A DNA stretch of 64,000 bases from Trileptium ribeirensis (Eukaryota; Nematoda; Enoplea; Enoplida; Thoracostomopsidae). The translations under genes were made by a program, and so were the position numbers. This document shows, piece by piece, positions 43,842 to 56,075 of the stretch (position 1 is the stretch's first letter; every line of letters starts with the position of its first letter). The notes below the pieces were generated by a model. It saw only the letters and a list, made by a program, of their open reading frames with translations. It ran no database searches and was not told the origin of the DNA. The DNA is taken from contig JASANE010012417.1 in assembly GCA_030248225.1 (NCBI GenBank), positions 1 through 64,000 on the forward strand. The letters run 5' to 3'.

Positions 43842-45871
43842 ATGTTTTATTCAGTGTTCAATGTGGAAAAGAAATGGTGTTTATTTTGGTCGGTAATTGT
43901 AGATGTTATTGAAACTTTTGTTCCAAAGAAAGTTAAAAAGCCCAAATTTAGGTACCCGTCTCACATTAGAAAAATGTTAAATCATAAAAATAACCTCTGG
44001 CATTTAGCCAAAAAGACACACAATTTTCACGAATATAAACTATTTAGCAAAAAATGCGTGAAAGTTATTGATAAATTCAAAAAATACCAAGAAAACCGTG
44101 TCATCAATAATTCTAATAGGAATTCAATTTTTAACTACGTAAATAGCAAATTGTACCGTAAAAGTACTGTAATGGCTCTGAAAGCACCTAACGGTACTCT
44201 TTGTGCCGATAACTCCACGTGCTGTGAAATTATGGCTGAAGCTTTTGCTTCTGTTTTTGTTTCTGATAACGACTCAGTAACTTGTGATGTTCATCCTGTG
44301 ACCGAAAGCAAAATTTCATGGGTTTCTTTTAGCCCGCAAGTGGTATGGAAGGCATTGCATAAGCTCAAACCTAAGCATAGCAATACTCCTGATGGCTTTA
44401 GTCAGTTTCTCTTAAAACAACTAAAAGATGCGATATCACTACCGCTTTCACACATTTTCGAACAATCATTTGTGCAGGGCGTTTTACCAAAAGCATGGTT
44501 ACAATCTAACGTTGTGCCAGTATATAAAAAGGAGATTCATGTGAACCTTTGAACTATCGTCCTATTTCTTTATTGTCTTGTTGTTGTAAAGTAATGGAAA
44601 CCATAATATGTGATTCTCTCAAATCATATTTGCAAGAAAACAGCTTGATATCACCTGAGCAACATGGCTTTGTGTCCAAAAAATCCACTTGTACTCAACT
44701 ATTGGAAACTGTACATGAGTGGTCGTTTGCTCTGGATTCTAAAAAGGATGTGGATATAGTATATATTGACTTTGCAAAAGCGTTTGATACTGTATCTCAT
44801 GTTAAATTAATCCATAAGCTGCCTTCTTTTGGTATTACTGGGACGCTACTAAGATGGTTAAAAGCATTTCTAAATAACAGACAATTGCGAGTGAAACTTG
44901 ACAACACTTTGTCTCAACCACGAAATGTGATATCTGGTGTACCGCAAGGTAGCGTTCTCGGCCCCATTTTATTTTTGTTATATATTAATGATGTAACATC
45001 TTGTTTAAGCAATGTTTCATTTAAAGTATTTGCTGATGATGTTAAAATATATATTACCTTTGATAAGAACGATAACTGTTCTCAGGTATCAATGCAAAAC
45101 GCACTTAACCTACTGTCGAAATGGTCTTCCAATTGGCAGCTTGCCATATCACCATCAAAGTGTGGAGTTTTGCATCTTGGTAAAAATAATCCAAAAGTAC
45201 ACTATAGTATAAATGGCATTGACTTGCCCACTTTGCATCAAGTAAAAGATTTGGGTGTAATAGTTAATTACGATCTAAACTTTAAATCTCATATAAATGC
45301 AATCATTTCCAAGGCGTATCGTATTACTAACATGCTATTTCGTTGTTTTATAAACTGCGACCCACATGCCTTACTGCTTTGTTATAAATCCTATATTCGA
45401 CCCCTTTTGGAATATTCATCGTCAGTCTGGTCACCCACATCCCTAATGGAGATAGACAAAATTGAACGCGTACAGAGATATTTTACTCGAAGACTAAATT
45501 ATAGAAACAACGGTGCTCCTATAAGTTACAAAGAGCGCCTAAGACTTTACAACCTTGAACCATTAGAGTTGCGGCGTCTGCGAGCTGACCTCTGCATGAT
45601 TTTTAAATGTCTGAACGGAGATGTAAATGCTTGTCAAAACCTTTTCATGCTCTCGCAAAATACCAGTACACGAGGAAACGGTAAAAAACTGGTAAAACGT
45701 AAGTGGCACACCAATACAGCAAGAAATAACTTTGTTCTGCGGCATGTTGATATATGGAACTGTTTACCTAGCTCAGTCGTATGTTCAGCGAATTTAAGAA
45801 CTTTTAAGAATCAGTTGGAAAAGGACATCAACTTGAATCGATATCTCTACTATAACCGGAACTTAGGTTAG
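43842..45871 (+). pseudogene. ORF2 reverse transcriptase of the inner LINE
   Basis: Two frames, 43842-44552 and 44549-45871, are split by a one-base shift near 44530. In the second frame motif A is VYIDFAKAFDTVSH (Asp74), motif B SGVPQGSVLGP and motif C FKVFADDVKIY (Asp163, Asp164). Downstream are VKDLGVIVNYDLNFKSHI, RPLLEYSSSVWSP, ERVQRYFTRRL and NLEPLELRRLRADL, typical of the CR1/L2/Jockey group. All catalytic Asp are present, so only the frameshifts inactivate it. It is the best-preserved reverse transcriptase in the window. Confidence 0.92.
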
Positions 45872-46029
45872 ATGTAAGAGTAGGACTCGTCCCCCTTTCT
45901 AACCTTTTTATTGAATATTCTTGGTTGCTGCATATTCACACTTCAAATTTATTATCGACTATTTCGTTGTGCCATGTATATCTGTATGCACGTAATCTTG
46001 ATGTTCAATAAACTTTGACTTTGACTAAA

Positions 46030-46980
46030 AAACCTAGGATCTACACATCCTAGACATAGCTATTTTTTTGAATAATGAAATTATTCCCTCTTGCAATCAC
46101 GGTAAAGATATGGGGATCACTATGTCAGAAAATTTCAAATTTGGCACTCATTGTAATAACATCGTTTCCAAAGCCTTCCGTATATCTAATATGATATTTA
46201 GATGTTTCAAGACGACTAATATTGAAGCGTTATTGTGTGCTTATACCAGTTACGTGATGCCTATTCTTGAGTATGCATCTTCCGTGTGGTCACCTGTTTT
46301 TCTCACTGAAATCAATATTATTGAGAAAGTGCAACGATACAACTCCCGCAAAATTTTTACTGGAGCCGGTTTAGAAATGGTATCCTACAACGATTGGTTA
46401 CGCCATTTAGGTCTTGAACCGCTTGAAAAACGCCGCTTAGTATATGATTTGGTACTGACATTTAGATACCTTTATAAGAAAATAGACAACACGGCTCATG
46501 ATTTTTTAATATAATACTATTACGATCACCAGAGGTCATCAGGCAAAGTTACGAAAAAAGAGCTCAAACCGCAGTTTCGGACCACAAATTTTCATCATGT
46601 ATTATATACCAGTGGAATAAACTGCCGACAGACGACTTCACCAATGCCTCAAATTTCAAAAAATTTAGAAATGCTCTTCAAAACTCATGCTTTGAAAATT
46701 GCCTTAAATAAGACAGAAACCTATGACTCAGATGAAGTGGTGATTTTGCTCCCTTTCTGTTTAAACTTTATTAAGAATATAAACTTTTTGTAATTATGTA
46801 TTCTTCTGTTTTATACATATCTAATGCATATTGTTTCTTGTTACCAGTAAAGAGGATTGGTAAGCCATTGCCTCAGTTTCGGGCTCTCTATGACGGCCTT
46901 AACGGCAGAGCAACCCGCGTTGCGGTGATCTCTCGACTACTGTCATAAATTCTTAATAAAATTTGTTGTTGTTGTTGTTG
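46030..46980 (+). mobile_element. Outer LINE, 3' part (RT thumb and 3' UTR)
   Basis: Resumes at LNNEIIPSCNHGKDMGITMS and continues to the C-terminus, with an in-frame stop at 46514 and shifts beyond. The 3' UTR (46700-46960) matches 38848-39106 and ends in a (TTG)n tail at 46963-46980. The palm and fingers of the reverse transcriptase, roughly 250 residues, are absent between this and the 5' part. Confidence 0.8.
46068..46514 (+). pseudogene. Reverse transcriptase C-terminal fragment, outer LINE
   Basis: 148-codon frame with KAFRISNMIFRCF, MPILEYASSVWSPVFLTEIN, EKVQRYNSRKIF and GLEPLEKRRLVYDL. It aligns with the post-palm part of the inner LINE but is clearly a different family. Confidence 0.88.
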
Positions 46981-47324
46981 CCATGGTATGACATTCGAAA
47001 ATCTAATCAAATTGTAATGTTCATCGTCTAAGACTTTGTAAGAACTCAATCTTTAGTTACTTCGTATATAGCCAAAACTTGCATTCAGACCTGTTGTCTG
47101 AAATACTACCTAAACCTATAATCAGATGGGGCATTTACTCTTTTTCAGATTTTTCATCTGATTAAGCATAACTTCGAGTATTGTAACTTCGTGTAACTTC
47201 CTTCGTATTGTTTCATCGGTGAATACCAATGTTATCAGTGTCTGTTTACGTGTATACTCTTTCAGTTATGTTTTGTCTACGTGTACCTATGTAAAATCTC
47301 TGTTTCCTGTAATATTTTGTGTCA
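46981..47324. other. Unassigned flank of the LINE nest
   Basis: No further homology seen. Confidence 0.5.
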
Positions 47325-47370
47325 TGCCTTTGCAACGCTTTGGCGAAAAGGGCTCTATATAAATGTTTCT
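47325..47370 (+). repeat. Short retroelement 3'-tail fragment, copy 2
   Basis: TGCAACGCTTTGGCGAAAAG and GGCTCTATATAAATG, related to 29980-30035 and followed by an ATT-rich tail. Confidence 0.5.
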
Positions 47371-48674
47371 ACTATTATTAATACACTTAAGTTATAACAT
47401 TGAAATATTTTATTGTTCTGCTATATTTCTGGATAGAATTTTTTTATAAAGTATGTATGCTTCTTGTTTTGTTTAGCGTTTCAAAGAAAGCATTAATTAT
47501 GCGCTGGGTGAAAGATAATAAATAACAAAATGAAAATTCAGTTGTGAATCTATACCTTCAGTCTACCAGACCCTTAAAATGCCAGCGCTAAATTATTCAG
47601 ATGGTCATGTCGAATTATTTCGGGAAAAACAAAGCCTATAAGCCTATTAATGAAATATCCTGCACAAAAATGCTAAGACACAATTTCGCATTACGCCAAG
47701 TAGACATTATGAAACTACCAACCCCAATTCAAAGACGGCTGTCCACGAATTCGAGCTGGCAGTCCACATAGATTTAGACGTTTTAGAACAGTCTTCGTTT
47801 TAGCGGAATTGTTTCACCAGATAAAAGTGGCTTGCTTCCTTTCTAAATACTCCACTGTACTGTATTAATATTTACTGTAATATATCGTTTACATTATACA
47901 TATATATATATTGCTTAATGTTTATCATATTATTCAGTGAACTTTGCTGATTGATTGATTGATTGATTGACGATAATGGTCCAAACGTAATTTCATTTGT
48001 CTTATACGAGCCTTAGCTGAGGCAAACCTAGCGCGGCAGGCTTCACGTGTAAATTTTCATTGTTTTCACGTGGTATTGCTATCCTGTACTACCCCCGAGA
48101 TTATTGTCATATGTCAAGTTTACGACCAACGATACTCATTTAGTATGAAGTTTACAGGAGTCATATTGAATGAAGACATATTGATTGGAGACATATTGAT
48201 TGAAGACATATTGATTGAAGACATGGACCGAGATGAAGCCTGCTTTAGCCAAAATTGTGCATAATATGTAAATAAATGATCCGAAAGAAGAAACGGTATA
48301 ATTTTTGGTTAAGACAATCCAATAACCATAACGTAATGTATCATCTCTACTGATCGCGGCAGCACTGAAATGTGTAAAAATTTTGAATCATTTACATTAC
48401 GAATCTCAGTATATATATTTTTAAATTACAGGTTTAATACTAGCTAACGATATAAGTACACAGGTTTAATCCCTGTTAACTGGAATAATTATTAATTTGT
48501 TGCTTAGAATTTCAATAAGCCGTATTACTGCTGAACTTGTGGTTAATGTTATAAAGGTAAGCTGATCACTATGATCTATAAATTCAGGACTATTGTCAGT
48601 CAGTTGATCGAGAAGTGTAGGAGTCCGATTACGGCTGTGGGTCCGGAGAGACCAGATGAGAAACCCGCAACCTT
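47371..48674. other. Unassigned sequence with short simple repeats
   Basis: A (GATT)n run is at 47948-47970. Four degenerate 18-bp units (GACATATTGATTGAA) at 48174-48222 lie inside a short ORF (48070-48264) and give a DILIED-type peptide repeat. No recognised gene. Confidence 0.5.
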
Positions 48675-49400
48675 TAGCGTTGTAATTCCAAATTCGGGTA
48701 CATAATTTTAGCTAATCAGGCAATTGATTTGTGTTCCTAGGGTTGATACGACTGAAGCTTATTGCATTATCGCAGGGATTTTCATATTGGCAACACCTGC
48801 TTGAAAATTAGCGTTGAAATTCCAAATTCGGGTACATAATTTTAGCTAATCAGGCAATTGATTTGTGTTCCTAGGGTTGATACGATTGAAGCTTATTGTA
48901 TTATCGCAGGGATTTTCATATTGGCAACACCTGCTTGAAAATTAGCGTTGTAATTCCAAATTCGGGTACATAATTTTAGCTAATCAGGCAATTGATTTGT
49001 GTTCCTAGGGTTGATACGATTGAAGCTTATTGCATTATCGCAGGGATTTTCATATTGGCAACACCTGCTTGAAATTTAGCGTTGTAATTCCAAATTCGGG
49101 TACATAATTTTAGCTAATCAGGCAATTGATTTGTGTTCAATGGGTTGATACGACTGAAGCTTATTGCATTATCGCAGGGATTTTCATATTGGCAACACCT
49201 GCTTGAAAATTAGCGTTGAAATTCCAAATTCGGGTACATAATTTTAGCTAATCAGGCAATTGATTTGTGTTCCTAGGGTTGATACGATTGAAGCTTATTG
49301 CATTATCGCAGGGGTATTCATATTAGCAACGCCTGCTTGAAAATTAGCATTGAAATTCCAAATTCGGGTACATAATTTTAGCTAATCAGGCAACCATTCC
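48675..49400. repeat. Minisatellite, 134-bp unit, about 5.4 copies
   Basis: ATTCCAAATTCGGGTACATA starts at 48686, 48819, 48953, 49087, 49221 and 49355. Units differ by single bases, such as CCTAGGG versus AATGGG and GCGTTGTAA versus GCGTTGAAA. The last copy is partial. Confidence 0.95.
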
Positions 49401-51747
49401 ACAATTTCAGATCAATCTTAGTTAAAAAATTTAACGAGCTAAATGATAACTCAAACATAGTACAATTGTATATTATTGGAATACGAAAAGGAATAACGGA
49501 ATTGCAAACACTTAACTTAAGAATAGGAGCAAGGTTTTCATTTCATGATTTTAATATTGTTGGAACGCAATTTTAATTAGCTGTGACAAATCACCTCTTA
49601 ATTTATATTATATATTTTAAAATATGCTTCCAATAATCTTAGGCAAACCGTAAATCTGCAATCACGAAACTTAGATAGGTAAAATTACAAGTTATCGTCG
49701 CGAGAAAGTTATTAAGTTGAGTATTATATTGTAAGTGTAATTATAATTATATCATTTAGAGAAATTATAAAGCTGTGCGCTAAATAATTGGCTGACGACA
49801 GCGTACTATTTAATTCGCCATGGCGATGATGATGGACTTGCAGCACAAAGGTAAATTTTCATTTGCATATCCTTTATTACAGCGAACTTTCCAATAACCA
49901 TGGTGTGTCTACCTGTTCGAAACTGTTCTCGTGTTTCTGATACATCAAAATCTCTAGAAATTACTGTCTTAACGCGCGTTCACACGATCAAACTAACCAA
50001 AAAATGCCAAAAAAATAAGTTTTTAAAATTTTAATCAAAATTTGAGCAAAACATTTGAGTTAGTGTAGTTTTAGAGTTTTAACACAATTGAGCTTTCAGA
50101 TTTTATTGTAATTTACGCGGTTTATTCGCTACTTTGCGCACAATTAATAAAGTTCTTTCAGTTCTCATTTTCTTTTCGATTAAACATAATTTTTACAACC
50201 ACCAATTCTATTGCTGACTGCTCAGGGCTCATTATAAGTTTTCAATATTTTGGGGAACCTGTCCAGGTTTGGTCTTTTTAGTATAAGCCCAATTTGCATT
50301 TTCGTACTTATGCAAAAATAATGAATAAAATACATACCATTTTACTGTTTTTACACAATGTGGTATGTGAGAAGCATTTAGAATTATATTAAAAGTACGA
50401 AATGACGCTGAAATGTACATAAAGTAGCATCAATATATAGTACAAAAATTGTATGAAAGTATTTTCCATATTGTTCTTTCCTATTCACAAAATAACACTG
50501 GTCAGTTTTGTAGCATAAATTATCATCAGCTAAATTAAATATATGCCATACATTCACACTTTGAAAAATTGTTAAGACAGATGACACACAATTATCGTGT
50601 TTTGAATAGTATAACATGGCACCTGAAAAGATCTCGGTACGCTAAAACATTCATTTTATGTTTAGTTACTGCATCAAATTCAGAAGAAAAATTTACTGTT
50701 TTGTTCATTTGGGCTAAATATTAGTTACTAAAAATGATCGCTGGCATTTATTATTTCGTGGGTAGATACTTGTGACACGTCAAACACACTTGTGTGAACA
50801 GGTGGCCCGACTTCCATCTCAAAGTAGTCCCAGCCCCTGAAACCATAGGCGCCGAAGCAACACAACCCCCTAACCATATGTCCTGGGTAAGGCCAAAGGC
50901 CGACACCCCACCCCACCCGAGGATCCGGCCATGCCTCCTGTGCCCTCAAATCTTGAGCATGCATGCCTATAACATACATTGGATATTGCATATATACTAT
51001 GCTAAAAATGAAGACATCCTCATATGCCGCTTTTGATTTGCCTCTACAGTATTAACGCGTCATATGTCGGTTAATGATCTTGTTGTCCTAAGACAGTTAA
51101 AGTTATTTTAAGACCCCCGTACTGTTTCATATGAAATAAACTCTCCGATTGGTAAACGCCGGTAATAAGGGGTTAATTTCTTATCATATATAAGCTTTCA
51201 AATTTGATTTCAAAAAAATTTGCGCAAGACTTACAAGCCAAGTCCATTAACCCCTGAGCCTGAGGTCGTAGTCTGTTCCTTAATGCTCCTCATAAAGCGA
51301 GCAAAAAGCAACATGCGTATTATCGTGCACCAAACTATGAATTTGGTTAGTACAACGCTATGAAACGTAATTCGGTTACTTTCGAACAGCTACAGTTGTC
51401 CAATGGTTATACATGGCAATAGCAAAACAGACACTGATACTAGCTCAAGGTATAAACACATTGCATATAAAAGTTTAGGTATTATAACGCTAGCCAGTGT
51501 AGAGTTTCGGTAGTTTAGGAAATACATGGCTAATATATCGCGAAGATATTTCAGCTTTCAACTCGAAACCTTTAAAACAAATTATTCTTGATAAGGCGGT
51601 TCTGGACCCAAATTTTCGGTATATTATTGCCAAGTGGGGGAAAATGAAAAGAGTTGTCCTGGCGCCGTTTTACCCATATTGAGTTATTATTAAGACAGAT
51701 TATTCTTATTACCACTGCAAACTCTTTTAGCTTTAGATTGACTAACT
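49401..51747. other. Unassigned, mostly AT-rich
   Basis: 50800-50960 is a GC-richer patch with overlapping open frames on both strands and no motif; probably a decayed repeat. The remaining frames are short. Confidence 0.45.
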
Positions 51748-51848
51748 GGGTTCCTGCATATTCACACTACAAATTTATTATCGATTATTTCGTTGTACCA
51801 TGAATATCTGTATGAGCGTAATCTTGCTGTTCAATGAAACTTGACTTA
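51748..51848 (+). mobile_element. 3' end fragment of the inner LINE family
   Basis: CTGCATATTCACACTACAAA...ATTATTTCGTTGTACCATGA ... TTCAATGAAACTTGACTT matches 45927-46020 with about one difference per ten bases. Confidence 0.85.
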
Positions 51849-52550
51849 GATTACAAAAAGGTAAACTTTACCCAACTTAGTCAGTCTTTGTGCTGAGTTA
51901 CAGCTGTGTGCGGGCAAGTATCAACCAATTCTTCATTTCAACCTCATTTCTTGACTTCAATATATATTGAAAAAAATTTATTAATATATGTTTCTATTAA
52001 CACGAGCAATTATTCGAAGAGTTAGATGTCAAAACAAATACATTTATCATTAGCAGCACTTGTAAAACGGATATGACAGTTAGGCGGTACAAGCGGGGTT
52101 TTTAAATTATAGCCTAATTTGCGTTTCATCATGTATTCTCAAAACATCGAAATAATATTTGTTCAAAACAGAAGCAACCTAAACGATGATTGACATGTAG
52201 CTAATGATAAAATAATTACTTTTCGCATGTGATCAACTCACTAACTGGAATGTGTAGCTTCAAAATGAATAATGATTTGCTGTGTTTATGCCAAGCAATA
52301 TGGCGTTACATTATAATACTGGACAACACATCAGTTGGTATTGGTTATGCCTCATTTCCTATGTAGTAAGATACAAAAACTTGTAGATCATAGCGTACCC
52401 CTAGCAGCAGTACCCCTCAGTGCTACGGTTTCCCTGAGTCTGACAGGCTTGCATTTTTGAAGCTGCTACCTACCCACAGTTACTACACTCCTCATTTTGT
52501 GTAGTAAAATTACGTGATACTTTCTGGCGTTTAATATTGTTCCACTATGC
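51849..52550. other. Unassigned sequence
   Basis: Nothing supported. Confidence 0.5.
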
Positions 52551-53008
52551 GTGAGTCCACTTTAAGCGCGTACAACAAGGTTGCTCAAAATCGCGATTTG
52601 ATTCGTGCAGATATTCACGTTCATATTTTTGCCATTGGTATTCGCATTTTTATGAACGCAAGCATAGGCTCTGCGATGTACGAATGGAATTAGCATTCGT
52701 GCACATTTGCCGATTTCGTAGTTTGTCCGCGTTCACCAAATGACATTCTGAATCAGTTAGCAATGTTCGCGGTCTGTTTCTATATTATAACATGAGAGAG
52801 AAAACGCGACTGGTAAACACATTTTCATTTATACGCTGTCAGCAATATACGATGCTAAATGACAAAACTGTTGACTCCACCAACAACAGAGCGTACTCGT
52901 TGCATGCACGCGTACATAATGTGAAATCGTTATTTATTCGCTTTTACGATCGTGAACTGGCTTGACAAAAGAACAACCCATGTGTACGCACCTAAAGCGG
53001 ACTGACAC
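52551..53008 (+). mobile_element. MITE family 1, copy 2
   Basis: About 458 bp, starting GTGAGTCCACTTTAAGCGCG and ending TGTGTACGCACCTAAAGCGG plus ACTGACAC. The two ends pair over about 30 bases with mismatches. Internal similarity to 14904-15332 is clear around GGTATTCGCATTTT, GCGGTCTGTTT/GCGGTCTATTT and GATGCTAAATG. Confidence 0.75.
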
Positions 53009-53839
53009 ACTGTTGTTACCACTTCGTCCAACCATGTATCAAAGTTCAACGGGTCTAGAGCTCAAAAACCTAGATTGGTGTTGTATAATTTATTTATATA
53101 CTATATATTTAATATCCCAACAGTACATAAAAACTATTGCCGTTAACTTGTTGAATTATGTATGAACACGTATGAATTTCATATTTTAATTTCATTTAAT
53201 CATTTTTCAATTTAATTTTTAATTTTTTTAATTTCATTTTTCGGAGCTTTAAAGCAGGTGGTCAATATAATGCAGTGGGCATTGCAGGGCAATTTACTGG
53301 GCTAAGAAATTAGATTTTGTATCAACAATGGCCTTTGGTAAATTAATGTCACTCATCTATAAACTGTTTCTGCATTCAGTATAATAATTTCGAACAAACT
53401 TGTTAACCTCTTGGATACAGCAAATATGTATGTTGAGGAGTTTTTTTATTCACATTTAAATAACACAATACTGCCTTAAGGTAATAAGCAGTTTTATTGT
53501 TGTTAGTACATAAAGATCTTCAGAAATTTGGTGACGCCGACACAAAATTGATGTCATAGATAATTCAAGTGTTGGCTGCTATACGAAATGTTATAAACTA
53601 TTTTTTAATCAAATGCAGTCATTGGGGTACTTGTGTTGATATTTTTGCTTATTAGGCACAATGCTTATAAGACCTTGCAATAATATCTTTACATTGTTTC
53701 TTTTGATCCGTTTTATTGATGACGTAACGTTTCGTGTGTTATAAAATCTTGCGCCATCAAGGATTTCAAACTTGGGTTAGCTTTGTAGATTTGCGATTTG
53801 AATTCCAGCACTATTTCAATACGTATTCGAATTTATTTA
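53009..53839. other. Unassigned AT-rich sequence
   Basis: An A/T-only tract of TTTCATTT/AATTTT type is at about 53180-53240. Confidence 0.5.
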
Positions 53840-53938
53840 TTCAATTCCTATGGTACATACGAGACTTTAGGTTTACTGCAATGTTCCGCTTCTGAAACGC
53901 TTCGTAATACGACTCGAGAATGAGAATTCATTAAGCGT
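53840..53938 (+). repeat. Dispersed ~100-bp repeat, copy 3
   Basis: CCTATGGTACATACGAGACT ... GAATGAGAATTCATTAAGCG; closest to copy 1 at 25638-25735. Confidence 0.8.
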
Positions 53939-55421
53939 CGTCCAAAATAGATTCGGACGGAGATATAGGCAGGAACTGTGTCAGATTATGTTCCAAAAGA
54001 ATCAATTCAATTGCTATATCAATATCATTTTTAACCGTCACCGAATAATTTATATCTTATTAATTTCTGCCCAGTTTGAGAATTTGTTTTTCATTATTTT
54101 CTTATTGTCGCAAAAATATCTTCGATTTCCTTTTTGCGAACAGTTCTCCGCTGTTAAAGGTCCATTCTCAATAATTAACTAGGTATTCGAGCAAAAAATA
54201 TGTCAAAATAAATACGGAAATGCATATATATCGTCGCTCGATCGCTAATCAAATATATATATAATGAAAAATGTGCACGTTGTTATCGCATTACTCCGAA
54301 TATCCCAATCTGAATTAGTCGAAATGATATTATGAAATTATATTGCCATTATTACTAACTTTTCTGTAAGTTCAAACAAAATTAGTCGAGTCAATAAATG
54401 AATGAATTATACAATTTTTTCAAATATCAATTATTATTCTGCCTTCCCTTACCTTACTTTACACGTTATATTTTCGATAAATTGATTAAATTATCTCACA
54501 ATTTGTGAAGATAGAGAATAAAAATAATTCCACCGCCTTATTATATTGGTTGGAAAGTTTGAGCGTTTTGACAACGACAGCAGGAAGAATCATCCTAAAG
54601 TTATCATTGACACACGGTGATAGTATGATACTGATGAGACCACCACGATAGGTATTATTAAAATAGACACATTACAGCTTCCATTTTGTGGCTGTGATAA
54701 ATAACCGCACATAGCGCAGAATGCAACACGGAATAAATATAACAGTAATATATGGGTGTGATAAATATTATTTGACAGAATTAAATTTAATAAACGAGAA
54801 TATCGAAGTGTACGGGGTCCGATACTTTATAAGTCAAACAACAGGGTATTGCAGTCAGGCTATTCCTTAATGGTTGGGCTCGCTATGATGGACATAACTC
54901 CGAATGCAAAACCCTTCGAGCTGCAACATCCAATGACCGGTAATAAACGATTTACTGCTAAAAAACAACTGAGAACACACAGTCACTATATAGCTCAACT
55001 CCTCAAATATTATGTAGCACACTCGTGGACGTAACTAAGATTTCGCCAAGGCGGGTACAAACTTCAACCTGTTGTGAAACTGTCGCGCAATAAAGTTGGC
55101 ACAATATCTCAATGTGTTTGACTGACATCAATGCTTCACACAATAGGGCGAGTCTGGATAACAAAATGTCAAATTTTTTATTCAATCGCATTCGAAATTT
55201 TTAGTCTCAAAATTTTTTCTCGGTTCGCACAAGGTGGGGACATTCCCCATTGATTACGCCCTTGAGCACACTTCAATACATTCGCCGTTGAATTAAGAAT
55301 CGTTTATTAACAAATTACAAACATACGGAAGAGTTACGCGAAACAAGATTTGTAGCAAGCGTTAAAACCAGCTGAACTTAAGCGAAACTTTGCGCTAATA
55401 TTTGCAAAACGTACACTAACT
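53939..55421. other. Unassigned AT-rich sequence
   Basis: Frames are below 65 codons and without motifs. Confidence 0.5.
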
Positions 55422-55611
55422 GTCGACAACTCCAAATAATTCAAATAGGAATTCTATTTTTTTGAAATTGTGACTCTCAAGCGAGTCGACAACTCCAAAT
55501 AATTCAAATAGGAATTCTATTTTTCTGAAATTGTGACTCTCAAGCGAGTCGACAACTCCCAATAATTCAAATAGGAATTCTATTTTTCTGAAATTGTGAC
55601 TCTCAAGCGAT
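55422..55611. repeat. Three tandem copies of a 63-bp unit
   Basis: GTCGACAACTCC starts at 55422, 55485 and 55548. The unit holds AATTCAAATAGGAATTC, a near-palindrome. Copies differ at one or two positions. Confidence 0.95.
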
Positions 55612-55846
55612 GTAGATTTATCGGTTCCATATTAAAGCCTTTATTTCGGCCAACTTTATCAAATAGCGTTTTATCAAACGTTCAATTTTTTACAAAATTG
55701 TGCAACAATTCATGTCTGATTTTTAAGTGAACGTGTACTAAAATTTAAACAAACGTGATTTGATTCCAGTGACGTAATTCTCCCAGTTTTTCTTTACGTT
55801 TGTGCCATGCCGATTAGTACAAAGAGCTAATAAACAAAGAAACAAA

Positions 55847-56075
55847 ATCGTTTATTAACCAAACGTATACTAGTAACTGGTAAAGTCAGCGTAACGAGAT
55901 TTACATCGGGCGTTAAGGCCGTCATAGCGAGCTCGAAACTTAGGCAATTGCTTACCAGCTATGAATGTACTAGTTAACAAAAATATATGTATAACAAACG
56001 ATATATTTACAAACAAAGTTATACGTGCATAGAGCGAAGGTTAATAAATTGGTTTACAGCCAGAAAGGGATTCCC
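55847..56075 (-). mobile_element. Diverged 3' UTR fragment, outer LINE family
   Basis: GTTAAGGCCGTCATAGCGAG, CAGCGTAACGAG and CAGAAAGGGA occur in the order expected for the reverse complement of 46740-46960. Older than the copy at 38848. Confidence 0.7.

Larger units (their letters stand above)
42417..46026 (+). mobile_element. Inner CR1/L2-like LINE, nearly full ORF2
   Basis: Begins within ORF1 (5' truncated) and runs through endonuclease, reverse transcriptase and a 3' UTR ending AATAAACTTTGACTTTGAC, a short TTTGAC-type tail instead of poly(A). It is inserted in the outer LINE, whose 5' part ends at about 42416 and whose 3' part resumes at about 46030. A fragment of the same 3' end is at 51748-51848. 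The exact 5' junction is uncertain by some 30 bases. Confidence 0.85.

Noticed and set aside
45012..45212. 66-codon ORF inside the inner LINE (also 45563-45745, -)
   Set aside because: Out-of-frame shadow of the reverse transcriptase.
48675..49400. CRISPR array
   Set aside because: The whole 134-bp unit repeats without unique spacers, and the genome is eukaryotic.
50728..51036. Overlapping ORFs in a GC-richer patch
   Set aside because: Open on both strands because of low stop-codon density; no motif, promoter or splice context.
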